From Balneolia bacterium (GTDB lineage: Bacteria; Bacteroidota; Rhodothermia; Balneolales; Cyclonatronaceae), in assembly GCA_003566395.1 (NCBI GenBank), contig PXDL01000303.1:1-8526 (forward strand): a DNA stretch of 8,526 nucleotides, written 5' to 3'. This document shows, one piece after another, positions 6,284-8,526 of this stretch. The stretch's first letter is position 1. Every line of letters begins with the position of its first letter. Made by a program: the position numbers and the translations under genes. Below the pieces are notes generated by a model, which did not search any database, was not told where the DNA came from, and was given only the letters and a program-made list of their open reading frames with translations.

Positions 6284-6306
6284 TTGCGCCAAAATTTATA
6301 GTGCAA
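6284..6306 (+). promoter_or_regulatory. Imperfect dyad upstream of lon, possible operator
   Basis: TTGCGC (6284-6289) and GTGCAA (6301-6306) form an inverted repeat with one mismatch in six and an 11-base A/T-rich spacer. The dyad ends 44 bases before the lon start codon, a sensible place for a repressor site. The half-site recalls, but does not match, the HrcA/CIRCE half-site TTAGCACTC. The call rests on position and symmetry only. Confidence 0.2.
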
Positions 6307-6350
6307 GTCCAAAGACGACCATCAACCTGATAAATGTTGAAAATTTCCAT

Positions 6351-8526
6351 ATGAACTTTACGCCCGAGATAGAAGCTGTTGAAACAGAACTTTTGGAAAA
6401 CCTGCCCGGTGAACTTCCCGTTCTTGCCCTCAGAGACACCATTGTTTATCCCAATACCATGTACCCGATTCTCGTGGGGCGTGAAGGCTCGCTGGCGGCA
6501 GTAAATCAGGCTATCGAAAACGGCAAGTTGATTTTACTCGCGGGCCAGAAAAATCCGGAGGTGGAAGATCCCGAGCCACGGGACCTTTATAAAGTTGGCG
6601 TTCTGGCCCAGATCACGCAAGTTCTGCGCCTGCCGAATTCTCTTATCAAAGTTTTGGTAAACGGCATGGCTCCCGCGCGTTTCGACTCCTTCACTAAAAA
6701 CAAAAGTGAGATTCGCGCCGGTTACACCACCCTTGAAGTGAAAGAGCCGGGACGGATAAGCGATAAACTTTCGGCCCTTATCCGGAAGACCAAGGAAAAG
6801 TTCGAGCGTTACGTCCTCATCAATCAGGAACTTCCCGAGGAAGTGCTAACCGGTTTCGATAACACCGACAACTATCAGCAGGGCGTGTATTTGATGGCGT
6901 CTTACCTCGACCTTAGTCTGGACGAGAAACAGAAATTTCTTGAGCTTACCACCCTCGATTCTCAATACAAACTGCTTCTGGCCAAAGTTACCCGCGAGCT
7001 GGAACTGTTGGTTGTGAGCACCGAGATCAACGAGAAGGTGCAGGATGAAATCCAGGAAACCCAGCGCCGTTTTTTTATACAAGAGCAGATTAAGGCTCTT
7101 CAGGAAGAACTGGATGAGGGAGATGTAGCCGATCCGGAACTGGCAAAGCTGAAGGAACAGATTGAAGCAGCCGGAATGCCGCCCGAAGCCAATACCAAAG
7201 CCATGGAAGAGCTCGAGCGCCTTAAGAAAACGCCTCAAATGTCGCCCGAATACGGCGTCGGCCGCAATTTTCTGGACTGGATGACTTCCATCCCCTGGAG
7301 CGTCGTTTCCCAGGATAATCTTAACATCGACGGGGTACAGTCGATTCTCGACAACGACCATTTCGGCCTGGAAAAAGCAAAAGACCGCATTCTCGAGCAT
7401 ATTGCCGTCCTGAATCTGGTAGATAACATAAAAGGACAGATTCTATGCTTCGTAGGACCTCCCGGAGTCGGAAAAACGTCTATGGCCAAATCCATCGCAC
7501 GTGCGCTGAACCGTAAAACGGTCCGAATTAGTCTGGGCGGCGTTAGCGATGAAGCCGAAATTCGCGGCCACCGGCGCACCTACATCGGCTCCATGCCGGG
7601 CCGCATCGTTCAGGGCATGCGCAAGGCCGGCACCATCAATCCGGTCATGATTCTGGATGAGATCGACAAGGTGGGCCACGATTTCCGCGGCGATCCGTCT
7701 TCGGCCATTCTGGAAGTACTCGATCCCGAACAGAATAACAGCTTCAACGATCACTACCTGGATGTGGATTACGACCTGTCCAGAGTGATGTTTATCGCTA
7801 CCGCAAATGTGGCCTCATCCATTCAGCCGGCGCTGCTCGACCGTATGGAGATCATCAATCTGCCCGGCTATCTGGAGCACGACAAAGTAGAAATTTCCAA
7901 ACGTCACCTGATTCCGAAGGCACTCAAAGCGCACGGGCTGAAAACCGCTCAGGTGCGTTTTCATAAGGATGGAATTCTTCACATCATCCGAAATTACACC
8001 TCCGAATCCGGAGTGCGTACCCTGGAACAGCAGATTTCAGCCGTGTGCCGCAAAATTGCCCGAATCTTTGTTCAGAAAAAAGCCAAAGGTGAAAAAACCG
8101 GGGTGTTTAAAGTAGATGCGGCGCTTGTAGCCGAGCTCCTCGGCGTGCCGAAGTTCAGAGACCGTGCACCCGACCGCATCGATAAGCCCGGAAGTGTAAA
8201 CGGGCTGGCATGGACCAGCACCGGAGGCGCCATCCTGCAGATAGATGTGGCGGTGATGGAAGGGAAAGCCAACTTCCGGCTCACCGGTAAACTCGGCGAC
8301 GTAATGAAAGAATCGGCTCAGGCCGCTCTTACCTACATCCGTTCGAACGCCAAACGTTACGGCATTAAAGCCGATTATTTCGAAAACCGCGAGGTGCACA
8401 TCCACATTCCCGAAGGCGCTATACCAAAAGACGGTCCGAGCGCCGGCATGGCAATGGTTTTGGCAATGCTATCTCTGATTACCGGCAAACGGGTTAAACA
8501 CGATGTGGCAATGACCGGCGAAATAA
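6351..8526 (+). CDS. lon: ATP-dependent protease Lon (LonA), 3' end outside window
   Basis: Lon is a cytoplasmic AAA+ serine protease that unfolds and degrades damaged and regulatory proteins. The window holds 725 codons and runs off the end; families of this type are about 800-830 residues, so roughly the last tenth is missing. The N-terminal substrate-binding domain begins with PVLALRDTIVYP near residue 24. A helical linker precedes the AAA+ module, which starts near MSPEYGVGRNFLDWM (M297 on). Walker A is GPPGVGKT (369-376) and Walker B VMILDEIDK, with D436 and E437. Sensor-1 FIATAN and the SGVRTLEQQI segment follow. The protease domain begins near V616-T622 (VNGLAWT), and the catalytic serine is S697 in PKDGPSAG. 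The partner lysine should lie about 40 residues further, beyond the window. ATG 6351 is the start: no other ATG lies between it and an in-frame TGA at 6249-6251. No Shine-Dalgarno sequence is seen. Confidence 0.97.
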   Translation, partial: MNFTPEIEAVETELLENLPGELPVLALRDTIVYPNTMYPILVGREGSLAAVNQAIENGKLILLAGQKNPEVEDPEPRDLYKVGVLAQITQVLRLPNSLIKVLVNGMAPARFDSFTKNKSEIRAGYTTLEVKEPGRISDKLSALIRKTKEKFERYVLINQELPEEVLTGFDNTDNYQQGVYLMASYLDLSLDEKQKFLELTTLDSQYKLLLAKVTRELELLVVSTEINEKVQDEIQETQRRFFIQEQIKALQEELDEGDVADPELAKLKEQIEAAGMPPEANTKAMEELERLKKTPQMSPEYGVGRNFLDWMTSIPWSVVSQDNLNIDGVQSILDNDHFGLEKAKDRILEHIAVLNLVDNIKGQILCFVGPPGVGKTSMAKSIARALNRKTVRISLGGVSDEAEIRGHRRTYIGSMPGRIVQGMRKAGTINPVMILDEIDKVGHDFRGDPSSAILEVLDPEQNNSFNDHYLDVDYDLSRVMFIATANVASSIQPALLDRMEIINLPGYLEHDKVEISKRHLIPKALKAHGLKTAQVRFHKDGILHIIRNYTSESGVRTLEQQISAVCRKIARIFVQKKAKGEKTGVFKVDAALVAELLGVPKFRDRAPDRIDKPGSVNGLAWTSTGGAILQIDVAVMEGKANFRLTGKLGDVMKESAQAALTYIRSNAKRYGIKADYFENREVHIHIPEGAIPKDGPSAGMAMVLAMLSLITGKRVKHDVAMTGEI

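Larger units (their letters stand above)
5840..6350. other. Divergent intergenic region between recN and lon
   Basis: These 511 bases hold the start signals for two divergent genes and no convincing coding sequence; the short frames inside have neither family marks nor good starts. Structure is present: a GC-rich fold near 5911-5936 (GCTCC/GGAGC with an inner TCT/AGA), a pair of 11-bp direct repeats, a hairpin at 6072-6099, a long-range bulged dyad at 6164-6227 and a small dyad before lon; the last four are listed separately. No clear -35/-10 pair could be fixed for either gene. TTGACA occurs at 5859-5864 on the plus strand, but without a -10 box at the right spacing. Confidence 0.6.

Noticed and set aside
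6846..7754. Long minus-strand frames inside lon
   Set aside because: They are antisense to a continuous Lon reading with all catalytic motifs; they are shadows.
1..8526. CRISPR array, insertion sequence or defence system
   Set aside because: No regularly spaced repeats, no transposase or nuclease motifs and no terminal inverted repeats with target duplication were seen.

Overview
The window carries ordinary chromosomal housekeeping genes of a bacterium. Coding regions are of middling GC. Start codons mostly lack a clear Shine-Dalgarno sequence, and two genes start with GTG. The gene content (LonA, RecN, an acetoacetyl-CoA synthetase, DUF805, DUF3820, and a small NTF2-like protein of a kind I recall from marine bacteria) fits the Bacteroidota/Balneolota side of the tree. 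That placement is an inference from style and protein resemblance, not a proof.

Layout: (1) 1-630 is AT-rich (about 35% GC over 1-600 by hand count) with no convincing complete gene. It holds a 24-bp perfect A/T palindrome, a possible promoter, several hairpins and an open frame without a start codon that runs into the next gene. (2) 631-1047 (+) is a small DUF805 membrane protein, followed by about 150 bases of stacked hairpins ending in nine Ts. (3) 1218-1445 (-) is a DUF3820 protein, convergent with DUF805. (4) 1549-2025 (+) is an NTF2/SnoaL-like protein, divergent from DUF3820 and closed by a strong terminator hairpin. (5) 2139-4136 (+) is a full-length acetoacetyl-CoA synthetase. It meets recN (4133-5839, -) tail to tail, and the two stop codons share the palindrome TTAA. 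(6) 5840-6350 is a non-coding divergent promoter region with short repeats and hairpins. (7) 6351-8526 (+) is the ATP-dependent protease Lon. It is intact at its start and cut by the window edge just after the catalytic serine region.

The genes do not form one pathway. Acetoacetyl-CoA synthetase feeds acetoacetate into carbon metabolism, RecN acts in double-strand-break repair, and Lon acts in protein quality control. The alternating strands mean most genes are transcribed singly. I see no new multi-gene system. The parts least explained by known genes are the structured RNA-like stretch at 1046-1196 and the AT-rich leader at 380-630.
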